Of a DNA stretch of 64,000 nt, positions 8,109-17,281 are shown piece by piece. How positions within the stretch are numbered: the stretch's first letter is position 1; the number at the start of each line of letters is the position of its first letter. Origin of the DNA: Blautia hominis. Its GTDB lineage: Bacteria > Bacillota > Clostridia > Lachnospirales > Lachnospiraceae. The position numbers and the translations under genes were made by a program. Location: contig NQOF01000002.1 of NCBI GenBank assembly GCA_002270465.1, positions 868,001-932,000 on the forward strand, in the 5' to 3' direction. Under the pieces are notes generated by a model. That model had not been told where the DNA came from and did not search any database. It was given only the letters and a program-made list of their open reading frames with translations.

Positions 8109-9392
8109 ATGTACAAAAAACTCCGAATGAAAATGACGCTTTTCTGCACAGCAGTTACCGGGGTCATTCTTTTGGCAATGACACTTGCCGGGCTTCTGGC
8201 TTTTCAAAATCTTTTAGATGCCAATGACGCGGCGGTGCATGACAAAGAGGTTGATTCTGTGCTGGCTTATCTGGAAAAAAGCAGGGTCATAGATTATGGA
8301 CAGATTGCCACAATGGCAAATCCGCGTTTTTATACCATAGATCTGTATGAAAACGGAGTACTATACTCCTATGATTCTGAAGAGGAAAAGCAGGAAATGA
8401 TGGATAAAATAATCCATAGGGCAATGGAGCACTATGGATTTGATGTCAATCATCCACCCTTGGGAAAAGGTATTACTAAACCATTGGAATTTTCCTTTGA
8501 TCATAAGAAAACAGAACATCTGGTAACTTTCGCATCTGTTCCCTATCCCTATGGAACTTTTTGTGTTGTGATTTCCTACGCAAGAGAAACATTGGAACGG
8601 CAGATTCTGTATTTATATGTGGTTTTTACGGTCATTGATCTGACTGCGCTGCTGCTTTTGCTTTTATTTTCCTGGTTTTACACAGGCCGTATGCTGGCTC
8701 CTATTGAAAAAAACCGGACAAAACAAATACAGTTTGTGGCATCTGCCTCCCATGAACTCCGTTCTCCTCTGGCAGTCATGTTGTCCAGTGCGGATGCGCT
8801 GGCAGTGGCCGATGAGGAGGACAGGACCGGATTTCATGAAATCATAAAGGCGGAGGGTCTGAGAATGTCGCGGCTGATCCATGACATGCTGTCACTTGCC
8901 AGTGCGGATAATCAGACATGGTCTATGCATTTTGAAAAGATTTCCCTGGATACTATGATCCCTGAAGTATATGAGAGGTATCATATGCTGGCAAAAAGAA
9001 AGGGGCTGAAGCTGCAGATCACACTTCCCGACAGTGGGGAGGAGCCGGAGGTCTTCTGCGACGGGCAGCGCCTGGAACAGGTCCTGGGGATCTTACTTGA
9101 CAATGCGGTGAGCTACACACCAAAGGGCGGTATCATTTATCTGGGATATGAAAAGGACGGTGCACGTTGGAAACTCTGGGTAGCTGACAACGGTCCGGGA
9201 ATCCCGGATGAATGGAAAGAACGGATATTTGACCGCTTTTTCAGAGGTGATATTTCCAGAAAAGAGAAAAAGCACTTTGGACTCGGACTCAGTATCGCGG
9301 GAGAGATCGTACGGCTTCATAAAGGAAAGATTTGGGTAGAGGATAGGGAAGGCGGCGGGTGTGTCTTTTATTTTACGGTCCCGGGCGGCTGA
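8109..9392 (+). CDS. Sensor histidine kinase
   Basis: This 427-residue membrane kinase has two membrane segments (about 10-32 and 165-192) flanking an extracellular sensor of about 130 residues with no recognised fold. A HisKA dimerisation box follows with H215 in ASHELRSPLAVM. The HATPase domain has an N box (LLDNAVSYTP), G1 (DNGPGIP), an F box (FDRFFRG) and G2 (FGLGLSIA). All catalytic motifs are intact. It follows the response regulator with no gap. A bidirectional terminator lies about 120 bp after its stop. Confidence 0.93.
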   Translation: MYKKLRMKMTLFCTAVTGVILLAMTLAGLLAFQNLLDANDAAVHDKEVDSVLAYLEKSRVIDYGQIATMANPRFYTIDLYENGVLYSYDSEEEKQEMMDKIIHRAMEHYGFDVNHPPLGKGITKPLEFSFDHKKTEHLVTFASVPYPYGTFCVVISYARETLERQILYLYVVFTVIDLTALLLLLLFSWFYTGRMLAPIEKNRTKQIQFVASASHELRSPLAVMLSSADALAVADEEDRTGFHEIIKAEGLRMSRLIHDMLSLASADNQTWSMHFEKISLDTMIPEVYERYHMLAKRKGLKLQITLPDSGEEPEVFCDGQRLEQVLGILLDNAVSYTPKGGIIYLGYEKDGARWKLWVADNGPGIPDEWKERIFDRFFRGDISRKEKKHFGLGLSIAGEIVRLHKGKIWVEDREGGGCVFYFTVPGG

Positions 9393-9509
9393 GGCAATTC
9401 AATGGGAAGTAAAGTTTACTGTAATAATATTATGTAAACTATATATTATGTGAAACTGTCTTTTCAATGAAAAACAATACTATTATAGAAAATTTTTTCT
9501 ATAAAAAAA

Positions 9510-9546
9510 CACACATCGGAAATTTGATACACCGATGTGTGTTTTT
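9510..9546. terminator. Bidirectional intrinsic terminator
   Basis: A perfect 10-bp stem (CACACATCGG with CCGATGTGTG) and a 12-nt loop, with an A-run before and a T-run after. It can stop transcripts of the histidine kinase on the plus strand and of the choline-binding protein on the minus strand. Confidence 0.85.
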
Positions 9547-9554
9547 GGGTTTTA

Positions 9555-9690
9555 TTCAGTCACAGTCCACAGAGCTGCCAATTATTATTTTCAGTCATAG
9601 TCCAGAGCTGCATAATTATTTTTTTCAGTCATAGTCCACAAAGCTGTGCAATTATCTTTTTAGTCATAGTCCGAATTGCTATGTATTGAC
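9555..9690. repeat. Degenerate tandem repeat, about 35 bp x 4
   Basis: Four units start at 9555, 9590, 9624 and 9660 with the core TTCAGTCATAGTCCA, followed by a GCTG-containing stretch and an AT-rich tail. It fills most of the gap between the convergent histidine kinase and peptidase genes, downstream of the latter's stop codon. No open frame or hairpin of note is seen. Confidence 0.75.
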
Positions 9691-9708
9691 ATGGGTGAAG
9701 AATAACCC

Positions 9709-12255
9709 TTACATGCCGTCAGGTCTGCGGATATAATCCCATGGATTTTTATACACGCCGTTTACGCTGACGCCAAAGTGCAGATGATATCCCGTTGCGG
9801 CACCTGTCATACCCACATAGCCAATTACCTGGCTGGCTTTGACGGTTTGTCCTTTTTTGACAGCAGGATTTGAGATCATGTGCATATAGATGGTATGAAG
9901 GCCGTTCCCGTGGTCGATCTCCACGTAATTGCCCTCTCCTCCCCAGCCATATCCTGCATTGACTACAGTGCCCCCTGCAGCGGCAAGAACTCTGGAATTG
10001 GCCGGTGCAGCCAAATCCACACCTTTATGATTGGTAGAACCGATCCCGCCCGGGCTGTCACGGTTTCCGAATTCACTGGATACATAAGTGATACTTGGAC
10101 AGGGGAAGCACCACGGACCGTTGGTATTTTCCACCTCTGTCCGGATTCCGTTGGAGTCCAGATAGTAGCCGTCCATATAGGTATTGACAGCCATGGCACC
10201 GTTTGATTTGAAATAGTAATAATCCTCTTCTATTTTCTGCCAACCGGTAAGCATGACGCCGTTTTTATCCAGATAATATTTGCTTCCTCCCAGTGTGACC
10301 ATACCGGTCTGCATCACACCGCTGCGATTGAAATAGTACCATTTTCCGCTGATCTGCTGCCATCCGGTGAGTGTGATCCCGCTGCTGTTAAGGTAATATT
10401 TTTTATCTTTTATAGTCAGCCAGCCGGAAGACATAGCTCCATTTGACGGATTAAAGTAATAAGAACAGCCGCCGATCTTCTGCCATCCGGTAAGCATGGC
10501 ACCACTGCCGTTGAGATAATACCAAGTATTGCCAAGTTTCAGCCAACCGGTCTGCATCACACCGCTGCCATTAGAATAATACCAGGTCTTGCCTACCTGA
10601 TACCAGCCGGTGCACATAGCGCCGCCTGAAGGATTGAGATAGTACCAGGTACCACCCAGATTCAGCCATCCGGTGGCCATGGAACCATTCCCATTCAGAT
10701 AATACCAGGTACTTCCAACCCTGAGCCACCCGGTCTGCATGGCGCCGCTGCCATTGGAATAATACCAGGTCTTGCCTACTTTATACCACCCGGTCTGCAT
10801 GGCCCCGCTTGTGGGATTGAGATAATACCAGGTACCACCCAGGTTCAGCCATCCGGTGGCCATAGAACCATTTCCATTCAGATAATACCAGGTATTTCCA
10901 ATGATAATCCACCCGGTCTGCATGGCCCCGCTGCCGTTGGAGTAATACCAGGTCTTGCCCACTTTGTACCAACCGGTCTGCATGGCGCCGCTGGACGGAT
11001 TCAAGTAATACCAGGTACCGCCCAGGTTCAGCCACCCGGCTGCCATAGCGCCGCTGCCATTCAGATAATACCAGGTGCCGTTTAAGTTCAGCCATCCGGT
11101 CTGCATGGCACCGCTGCCATTAGAGTAATACCAGGTTTTTCCCACCATGTACCATCCTGTTTTCATGACTCCGTCGGAAGGATTGAGATAATACCAGGTA
11201 CCGCCCAGATTCAGCCATCCGGTGGCGGCAGCACCGTTTCCCTGTAAATAATACCAGCGGTTGTTGATCAGCCGCCATCCCCCTGCCTCCATAACTCCGC
11301 TGCCATTCAGATAATACCGGCTGCCGCCTATTTTCTGCCAGCCTGTGAGCATGATTCCATCTTTATTCAGATAGTACCAGGAGCCGTTTAAATTCAGCCA
11401 GTTGTTTGTGTGCAGAGATCCATTGGGATATATGTAGTACCAATGCTTGTTATAACTTACCCAGCCATTGCCGGTGAGCATAGCTCCATTGGAATTTAAA
11501 AGATATTTTTTTCCATCTGTACTTAAAAGACCTGTTTTCATTTTTCCGTCAGATGCCAGATAATACCAGACACCATTTAAATTCAGCCAGCCTTTATTGT
11601 AGAGAGTTTGATCTTTATTCACATAGTAATAGGTCTTGCCGCTTTTCAGCCATCCGGCTTTGGTATATAAGCTGCCGTCTTTATTGATATAGTATAGCTT
11701 ATCGGATACTTTCAGGATGGTTTTCTGATACATAAGGCCGTCATCCTGGAAATAATATTTCTTTCCGTCAACAGTTCCCCATCCCACGGTTTTCAACCCC
11801 TGCTCGTCCAGGTAATAAGTGCCTTCCTCCAAGGTAAGCCATCCGGTAGCCAGGGTACCGTCTTCCTTGTAATAATGGGTACCGTTTTCCTCCTCCACCC
11901 AGCCTGTTTTTACAGGGAGCGCCTGATCATTCTCACCCGCGGGCTGTTCGGAGGCCGGTACATCACCGGGATCCCCTTCAGGTTCATTGGGGTCAGCATC
12001 CGCATCGTTCTTGTTTTCATCCGGATTCTCTGTATTATCTGTATTCTGATCAGAATCTGGCAGCGGTTCTTCATTCAATGCAGAATCCTGTTCTTCATCT
12101 GAACCGGAAATATTCTGGGATGTACCGCTTAGCTGGGCATTGGTATTTGTGGTACTGTCCTCCTGGGCCGCATTTATATTCTGCTGGCTTACCATCAGGG
12201 ATGCACTCAGGATGGCACCGCAGACTGCTGTCTTGATTAATTTTTTATTCCTCAT
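9709..12255 (-). CDS. Choline-binding-repeat surface protein with C-terminal M23 peptidase
   Basis: ATG 12255 follows GGGGGAG and gives 848 residues; an upstream in-frame start lacks a ribosome site. A signal peptide (about 1-29, cut near NINAA) leads into an acidic Asn/Asp/Glu/Pro linker (about 30-115). More than 25 cell-wall-binding repeats of about 20 residues follow (pattern GW-x-x-x-x-x-x-WYYLN-x-x-G-x-M-x-T). The C-terminal 140 or so residues form a LytM/M23 domain with zinc ligands in NHKGVD and in HLHFG, all present. It is therefore a predicted secreted endopeptidase that binds the wall through aromatic repeats and cuts peptide crosslinks. Repeats of this type bind choline on teichoic acids or glucans; which applies here is unknown. 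The gene is minus strand, downstream of dtd by 10 bp. Confidence 0.9.
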   Translation of the reverse strand: MRNKKLIKTAVCGAILSASLMVSQQNINAAQEDSTTNTNAQLSGTSQNISGSDEEQDSALNEEPLPDSDQNTDNTENPDENKNDADADPNEPEGDPGDVPASEQPAGENDQALPVKTGWVEEENGTHYYKEDGTLATGWLTLEEGTYYLDEQGLKTVGWGTVDGKKYYFQDDGLMYQKTILKVSDKLYYINKDGSLYTKAGWLKSGKTYYYVNKDQTLYNKGWLNLNGVWYYLASDGKMKTGLLSTDGKKYLLNSNGAMLTGNGWVSYNKHWYYIYPNGSLHTNNWLNLNGSWYYLNKDGIMLTGWQKIGGSRYYLNGSGVMEAGGWRLINNRWYYLQGNGAAATGWLNLGGTWYYLNPSDGVMKTGWYMVGKTWYYSNGSGAMQTGWLNLNGTWYYLNGSGAMAAGWLNLGGTWYYLNPSSGAMQTGWYKVGKTWYYSNGSGAMQTGWIIIGNTWYYLNGNGSMATGWLNLGGTWYYLNPTSGAMQTGWYKVGKTWYYSNGSGAMQTGWLRVGSTWYYLNGNGSMATGWLNLGGTWYYLNPSGGAMCTGWYQVGKTWYYSNGSGVMQTGWLKLGNTWYYLNGSGAMLTGWQKIGGCSYYFNPSNGAMSSGWLTIKDKKYYLNSSGITLTGWQQISGKWYYFNRSGVMQTGMVTLGGSKYYLDKNGVMLTGWQKIEEDYYYFKSNGAMAVNTYMDGYYLDSNGIRTEVENTNGPWCFPCPSITYVSSEFGNRDSPGGIGSTNHKGVDLAAPANSRVLAAAGGTVVNAGYGWGGEGNYVEIDHGNGLHTIYMHMISNPAVKKGQTVKASQVIGYVGMTGAATGYHLHFGVSVNGVYKNPWDYIRRPDGM
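10498..11229 (-). repeat. 183-bp higher-order tandem repeat x 4 inside the choline-binding protein
   Basis: The same wall-binding-repeat phrase recurs exactly 183 bp apart, ending at 10680, 10863, 11046 and 11229. Each unit is 61 codons, i.e. three wall-binding repeats (20+21+20) of different type in fixed order. Near identity between units points to recent duplication, so copy number may vary between strains and in assemblies. Confidence 0.85.
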
Positions 12256-12265
12256 CTTCTCCCCC

Positions 12266-12715
12266 TTACGCAAATGTACTTTCATCCAATATAATGGTAA
12301 AAGGTCCCTCGTTTACAAGTGATACCTGCATCAGCGCACCGAATCTGCCGGTTTTGACTACAGGTACTTGTTCTCTTGTTTTCTCTATCATATATTCATA
12401 AAGTGATTCCGCCATCTGGGGTTCTCCCGCATGGAAGAAGCTGGGACGGTTGCCTTTTTTGCAGTTGGCGTACAGTGTGAACTGGGAGATCAAAAGGACC
12501 TCTCCGCCCACATCTGCCAGAGACAGGTTTGTCTTACCCTCTGCATCTGCAAAGATCCGCAGGTTGACCATTTTCTTGATATACTGGTCAGCCATCTCTT
12601 TTGTGTCCTCTCTGCCGATTCCCACGAAAACCAGAAACCCGCGGTTGATACTGCCTATGCACTCCCCTTCCACATGGACAGAAGCCTCAGTGACTTTTTG
12701 AATGACTAATTTCAT
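12266..12715 (-). CDS. dtd: D-aminoacyl-tRNA deacylase
   Basis: This 149-residue protein matches the usual length of Dtd, which removes D-amino acids wrongly attached to tRNA. The family motifs SQFTLY (about 77-82) and a late N-x-GPFT (NEGPFT) are present, together with the opening [16 protein letters not shown]. It overlaps the upstream permease gene by an ATGA junction and has no clear ribosome site of its own, so translation is probably coupled. Confidence 0.95.
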   Translation of the reverse strand: MKLVIQKVTEASVHVEGECIGSINRGFLVFVGIGREDTKEMADQYIKKMVNLRIFADAEGKTNLSLADVGGEVLLISQFTLYANCKKGNRPSFFHAGEPQMAESLYEYMIEKTREQVPVVKTGRFGALMQVSLVNEGPFTIILDESTFA

Positions 12716-14010
12716 TTACGCAAAAAACTCCTTTTTTTCTTTTCGTTCTCTTCCTTTTTTTCCTCGGTTACCAGTTTTACCGGTTCCAGAGTTTCCGGAT
12801 TAATATAATCCACATCCTGATACAGATTATCCTCAGTGGGCAGGTCTTTCTTTTTCAGCCAGGAATTGCGCAGGTATTTGAGGCCTGCCACGATCACTGC
12901 CCATACCGGTACACCGATGATCATGCCCGGAATGCCTAAAAGGCCGCCGAACAGTAAGATAGCCACAATGACCATGAAACTGGACAGGCCCGTGGAGCCG
13001 CCCAAGATCTTCGGTCCAAGAATATTACCGTCGAACTGCTGAAGCAGAAGAATGGTGATCAGGAAATACAGGCACTGCATGGGATTGACCAGCAGGATGA
13101 TAAAGGCGCTGGGTATAGCACCGAGGTACGGACCAAAAAACGGGATAACATTGGTCACACCAACGATCACACTGACCAGGATCGCATAGGGGGTTCCTAT
13201 GACTGAGGTCAGGATATAACACAAAACACCGATAATAGCGGAATCTACGATCTTGCCGTTTACAAAACCGCCGAAGGTCTTATTCACAAAACGGCATCCT
13301 CTGATGATGTCATTGGCCCTCTCCGCATCAAAGGCAGCGTAGATGAACATTTTACCCTGTGTCAGAAATCCTTCTTTGTCAGCCATCAGATAGACAGAGA
13401 TAATGGCACCGATCAGGAAGTTCTTGATGAAGACCAAGGCGCCGAACACACCTGTGGTAAACTGCTGCAGAACCTCTTTTAACTGGGGCAGGAGCTGTAC
13501 ATTCATCCAGGTTTCCATTTTGGATGAATAGCTGTTGAAGAAATCAATGGCAGTGGAGCGAAGCTCCGGATTATCCTTCAGGATGGAATTCAGCCAGTTG
13601 CCCACATTCTGCACATATCTGGGCATATCATTGATAATACTGATGATACTTTCCACAATAGACGGCACGATCATAGCCATCAGGGAATAAATGATCAGCA
13701 GCGCGAACATCAGCGCAAAAAAGACGCAGATATAACGGACTGCTTTTTTCTTCTTTTTATTAATTTCTATTTTCCTTCTCTTCATCAGAGGAAAGAAAAA
13801 TTTCTGCTCCAGAAAGTTGACTACAGGGGTCAGCAGATAGGCTATGACCACTCCGAATATTACCGGCATCATAACACTGCTCAGAATCCGGAATCCCCGT
13901 ATGAGCACATCCATATGAAAAATTCCAAAATAAAAGAGCATACTGGCACAAATGACGGTCAATGCTGTAACGCCCCAATACAAATATTTTTTATCCCAAC
14001 GAAACTTCAT
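12712..14010 (-). CDS. AI-2E family transporter (PerM-like)
   Basis: A 432-residue multi-pass membrane protein of the AI-2E/UPF0118 family. It has about eight membrane segments, the central conserved [15 protein letters not shown], and the late [13 protein letters not shown] and [11 protein letters not shown] motifs. The C-terminal tail of about 60 residues is charged (Glu/Lys-rich). Members export or exchange varied small solutes, so the substrate cannot be assigned. The ATG follows GGAGG with good spacing. It leads a short operon with dtd and possibly the M23 protein. Confidence 0.88.
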   Translation of the reverse strand: MKFRWDKKYLYWGVTALTVICASMLFYFGIFHMDVLIRGFRILSSVMMPVIFGVVIAYLLTPVVNFLEQKFFFPLMKRRKIEINKKKKKAVRYICVFFALMFALLIIYSLMAMIVPSIVESIISIINDMPRYVQNVGNWLNSILKDNPELRSTAIDFFNSYSSKMETWMNVQLLPQLKEVLQQFTTGVFGALVFIKNFLIGAIISVYLMADKEGFLTQGKMFIYAAFDAERANDIIRGCRFVNKTFGGFVNGKIVDSAIIGVLCYILTSVIGTPYAILVSVIVGVTNVIPFFGPYLGAIPSAFIILLVNPMQCLYFLITILLLQQFDGNILGPKILGGSTGLSSFMVIVAILLFGGLLGIPGMIIGVPVWAVIVAGLKYLRNSWLKKKDLPTEDNLYQDVDYINPETLEPVKLVTEEKKEENEKKKRSFLRK

Positions 14011-14238
14011 GATTAAGCCTCCGATTATGCATAAACTGGAATCATTATAACATGAAATTTATTATTTGTGTCATAATTCTGTAAAAAAGTTATTTATTTT
14101 TTTAATTTTATATGATATATTCAACGAGATAAGTGAGGATTCTCCCACCCCTACAGGCGGAGAGATAAATCACCCAAAATAAAAGTAACGGCAGTAGCGG
14201 ACAAAGAAGAAAAGAATTATGCTGCGGAGGATATTGAA

Positions 14239-14967
14239 ATGAAATTACAGAAGTTATTGAGTCTTACCAGAAAAGCGGTGGATGAGTTCTCTCTTATAGA
14301 GGACGGAGATAAGATCGCGGTGGGTGTTTCGGGAGGAAAGGACAGCTTGTCTATGCTTTATGCCCTCCACGGACTGATGCGTTTTTACCCTCATCCTTTT
14401 TCCATAGAAGTGATCACCGTGGACCTTGGTCATCCCGGGTTCCATGTGGAGAAAATAAAAGAGCTGTGTGATTCCCTCTCCCTGCCGTTCACAGTGGTGA
14501 AGACAGATATCGCACAGATCATCTTTGATGAGCGGAAAGAGAGCAACCCCTGTTCCCTCTGCGCCAAGATGCGCAAAGGAGCCCTCAACGAGGAGGCAAA
14601 GAGACTGGGCTGCAATAAGGTGGCTTACGCTCACCATAAGGATGATGTGGTGGAGACTATGCTGCTCTCCCTTATTTTTGAAGGAAGATTTCATACTTTT
14701 TCACCCAAGACCTATCTGGACCGGATGGACTTGACCGTGATCCGTCCTCTGCTCTATGTGGAGGAGGCTGATGTCATTGGGTTTAAAAATAAATATGACC
14801 TGCCTGTGGAGAAAAGCCCCTGCCCAGTAGACGGATATACCAAAAGACAGTATGCCAAGGAACTGCTCCGGGATTTGACAAAAGAACATCCCGGTACCAA
14901 GGAACGCATGTTTACTGCCATTTTAAACAGCAGTATAAACGGATGGGACAAAAGAACACCGAAATAA
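14239..14967 (+). CDS. TtcA-like tRNA thiolation PP-loop ATPase
   Basis: A 242-residue N-type ATP pyrophosphatase with the PP-loop SGGKDS (about 31-36), a CxxC pair in NPCSLC (about 102-105) and the HHKDD motif near 136. This is the TtcA/TtuA family, which thiolates cytidine-32 or other tRNA bases using an Fe-S cluster. The exact base modified cannot be read. GGAGG precedes the ATG. The gene stands alone on the plus strand, divergent from the AI-2E gene, and ends at a long hairpin terminator. Confidence 0.88.
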   Translation: MKLQKLLSLTRKAVDEFSLIEDGDKIAVGVSGGKDSLSMLYALHGLMRFYPHPFSIEVITVDLGHPGFHVEKIKELCDSLSLPFTVVKTDIAQIIFDERKESNPCSLCAKMRKGALNEEAKRLGCNKVAYAHHKDDVVETMLLSLIFEGRFHTFSPKTYLDRMDLTVIRPLLYVEEADVIGFKNKYDLPVEKSPCPVDGYTKRQYAKELLRDLTKEHPGTKERMFTAILNSSINGWDKRTPK

Positions 14968-14977
14968 ATGCCGTAAC

Positions 14978-15015
14978 AAGAAGCACCGCAGAATGCAGAT
15001 CCTGCGGTGCTTCTT
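14978..15015. terminator. Strong hairpin terminator between convergent genes
   Basis: A 14-bp perfect stem (14978-14991 with 15002-15015) and a 10-nt loop. The arm starts with AAGAAG and ends with CTTCTT. The T-run is short, but the stem is very stable. It separates the TtcA-like gene from the convergent cytidylate-kinase-like gene. Confidence 0.8.
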
Positions 15016-15054
15016 CATTACGATCATTGCGATCCCCGTAAACCGGTATTTCTG

Positions 15055-15696
15055 TCAGCCTTTTTTATTTCTCTTATTATCTCTGATCTCAATGGCCTTT
15101 TTGATCATTTCCACACAGCCGTCAATACCCAGTATGCCGCTGTTCAGACATAAGTCATAGCTGGTGGCATCGCCCCATTTTTTGCTGGTGTAGTAATTAT
15201 AGTAACTGGCCCTTCTCTTGTCTGTCTTCTGGATCCTGTCTTTTGCTGCCGAGTCGGTCAGTTCATGCTTCCTGGCGATTCTCTTGATCCTTTTATCCAG
15301 ATCAGCATGTATAAATACACTGATCGCACCCTCGTAATCAGAAAGCGCATAATCCGCACAGCGTCCAACGATAACGCAGGGAGCTTCAGAAGCCAGTTTT
15401 TTAATTGTGTCAAACTGTGCCAGAAACACCTTGTGGTTGATGGGCATATCGGTAAATGCCGCTGAGGAATAGCCAAAGGAATATGTATCCATGACCAGAG
15501 AATACAAAAAACTGTTGGTTGGCTTTTCGTCATTATTCTCGAATAATTCCTGGCATAATCCGCTGTCCTTGGCTGCCCTGTCAAGAAGCTCCTTGTCATA
15601 ACATTTAATACCCAGTTCCTCTGCCAGACGCAGACCAACTTCTTTTCCGCCGCTTCCGTACTGTCTTCCGATTGTAATTACCGTATTTGCTGCCAT
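15055..15696 (-). CDS. Cytidylate kinase-like family protein
   Basis: ATG 15696 follows GAGAGGAG and gives 213 residues beginning with the P-loop GRQYGSGGKEVG. This belongs to the cytidylate-kinase-2 family common in Clostridia, which differs from canonical Cmk. LID-region basic residues (RIKRIARKHEL, DKRRASYYNYY) and the C-terminal YDLCLNSG motif are visible. Nucleoside monophosphate phosphorylation is the family expectation, but many members are uncharacterised. It is monocistronic by spacing, with an AT-rich 136-bp gap to the rluD-like gene. Confidence 0.85.
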   Translation of the reverse strand: MAANTVITIGRQYGSGGKEVGLRLAEELGIKCYDKELLDRAAKDSGLCQELFENNDEKPTNSFLYSLVMDTYSFGYSSAAFTDMPINHKVFLAQFDTIKKLASEAPCVIVGRCADYALSDYEGAISVFIHADLDKRIKRIARKHELTDSAAKDRIQKTDKRRASYYNYYTSKKWGDATSYDLCLNSGILGIDGCVEMIKKAIEIRDNKRNKKG

Positions 15697-15832
15697 AATC
15701 AAACACTCCTCTCTATTCGATAATCCCTCTCTGAGATTGTTGTAGCAATTCAACAGAGAAATATGGAATTATTATCTTACTATAACTATTATAATCTATT
15801 TTATCCAATCTGTATATAAAATTTATATTATT

Positions 15833-16747
15833 TTATCGGAATTTTATGAGAAGTTTTTCAAAATATTCCGGAAGAGGTGCCGAAAACTCCAGATATTCTT
15901 TTGTGGCCGGATGGATAAAACCTAAAATCATAGCGTGAAGTGTCTGGCCTTCCAGACCCGGTACGGGACATTTTTTTGGTCCATACACCATATCCCCCAG
16001 AAGCGGGTGCCCAATGCTGCTCATGTGCACACGTATCTGATGGGTACGGCCTGTTTCCAGGCGGCATTCCACATAGGTGTAGTTTCCAAAACGTTCCAGA
16101 ACCTTATAATGGGTGACAGCAGGTTTTCCGTTCTTTTGATTGACAGCCATTTTCTTCCGCTCTGTGGGGTGACGTCCGATGGGACCTTCCACAACGCCCT
16201 CGTCCTCTGTCAGATTTCCATGTACAATGGCACGGTAGCGCCTGGTTATGCTGTGATCCTTGAGCTGCTGCGCCAGATTCCTGTGTGCCAGATCCGTCTT
16301 GCATACCAGAAGAGCACCGGTGGTATCCTTATCAATACGGTGTACAATACCGGGACGAAGGACTCCGTTAATGCCGGAGAGATTTCCACGGCAGTGGTAT
16401 AAAAGAGCATTTACCAATGTGCCGCTGTAATGGCCTGCGCTTGGATGCACCACCATTCCTTTTGGTTTATCCACCACAAGAAGATGCTCATCTTCATAAA
16501 GGACTGACAAAGGGATGTCCTCGGGCAGGATATCCGGTTCCCGGCTGTCAGGTATAAAGACACAGATCTCCTCGTCTTCTGAAAGCTGGTAACTGGATTT
16601 TACCGGCCGGTCTCCCACAGTGACGTTTCCCTCCTTAAGCTGCTTTTGAAGAAAAGAGCGTGAATAGTCCGCAAGTTCCAATGCCAGATATTTGTCGATA
16701 CGTTCCCCTGCCAAGGAGGGGTCAACGAACAGGCAGATCTTTTTCAT
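15833..16747 (-). CDS. RluD-family 23S rRNA pseudouridine synthase
   Basis: 304 residues with an N-terminal S4 RNA-binding domain (about 13-75) and a RluA-type catalytic domain with HRIDKDTTG holding the catalytic Asp. HQIRVHMSSIGHPLLGD follows near residue 235. It converts uridines in rRNA helices to pseudouridine; B. subtilis YlyB is the positional equivalent beside lspA. The start overlaps the lspA stop by ATGA behind AAAGGAAAG. RluD versus another RluA-type specificity is not resolved. Confidence 0.92.
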   Translation of the reverse strand: MKKICLFVDPSLAGERIDKYLALELADYSRSFLQKQLKEGNVTVGDRPVKSSYQLSEDEEICVFIPDSREPDILPEDIPLSVLYEDEHLLVVDKPKGMVVHPSAGHYSGTLVNALLYHCRGNLSGINGVLRPGIVHRIDKDTTGALLVCKTDLAHRNLAQQLKDHSITRRYRAIVHGNLTEDEGVVEGPIGRHPTERKKMAVNQKNGKPAVTHYKVLERFGNYTYVECRLETGRTHQIRVHMSSIGHPLLGDMVYGPKKCPVPGLEGQTLHAMILGFIHPATKEYLEFSAPLPEYFEKLLIKFR

Positions 16748-17265
16748 TTCTTCTTTCCTTTCCCTGATAAAAATGCAAAATCCTCTTCTTTGTAGATAAA
16801 TAAAAAGGAGATCAGGAACAACGCCATGGAGACTACCACATAGATATCCGCCACATTAAAGACAGGAAAATTTATGGGAGAGAAATAAATAAAATCCACA
16901 ACATAATTCAGCCGGACCCGGTCAATAAAGTTGCCAATCGCCCCTGCACAGATGACAAAACAGATGATCCGGAGAAACAGGTATTTTTTATCTGAGGGCA
17001 TATGCCAGAGTACATAGATCACAGCACACAAAATGATGACGGTCATAATACCAAAGAAAAGAAACTGGTTCTGAAAGAGGCCAAAAGCAGCTCCCCTGTT
17101 TTCCAGATAATGCAGGTAGAGTACATTGTCAATCAGGGGGATATCCGGCTGATTCTTCAGATGGCGGACAGCCAGGTATTTTGTCCACTGGTCAAGACCT
17201 GTTAAAAGTGCCACACTGATGAGAAACTGCACCAGCACAGTGATTTTTTTTGTTTTTTGCTTCAT
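16744..17265 (-). CDS. lspA: Lipoprotein signal peptidase II
   Basis: ATG 17265 follows AGGGAG and gives 173 residues, the normal LspA size. Four membrane segments are visible, with the family boxes DQWTK, ENRGAAFG, GNFIDR and FNVADI; the two catalytic aspartates lie in the last two boxes. It cleaves prolipoproteins such as the Cys-anchored proteins encoded elsewhere in this window. It lies 16 bp after aroB and overlaps the rluD-like gene. Confidence 0.95.
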   Translation of the reverse strand: MKQKTKKITVLVQFLISVALLTGLDQWTKYLAVRHLKNQPDIPLIDNVLYLHYLENRGAAFGLFQNQFLFFGIMTVIILCAVIYVLWHMPSDKKYLFLRIICFVICAGAIGNFIDRVRLNYVVDFIYFSPINFPVFNVADIYVVVSMALFLISFLFIYKEEDFAFLSGKGKKK

Positions 17266-17281
17266 GTTCGTCTCCCTGCAG

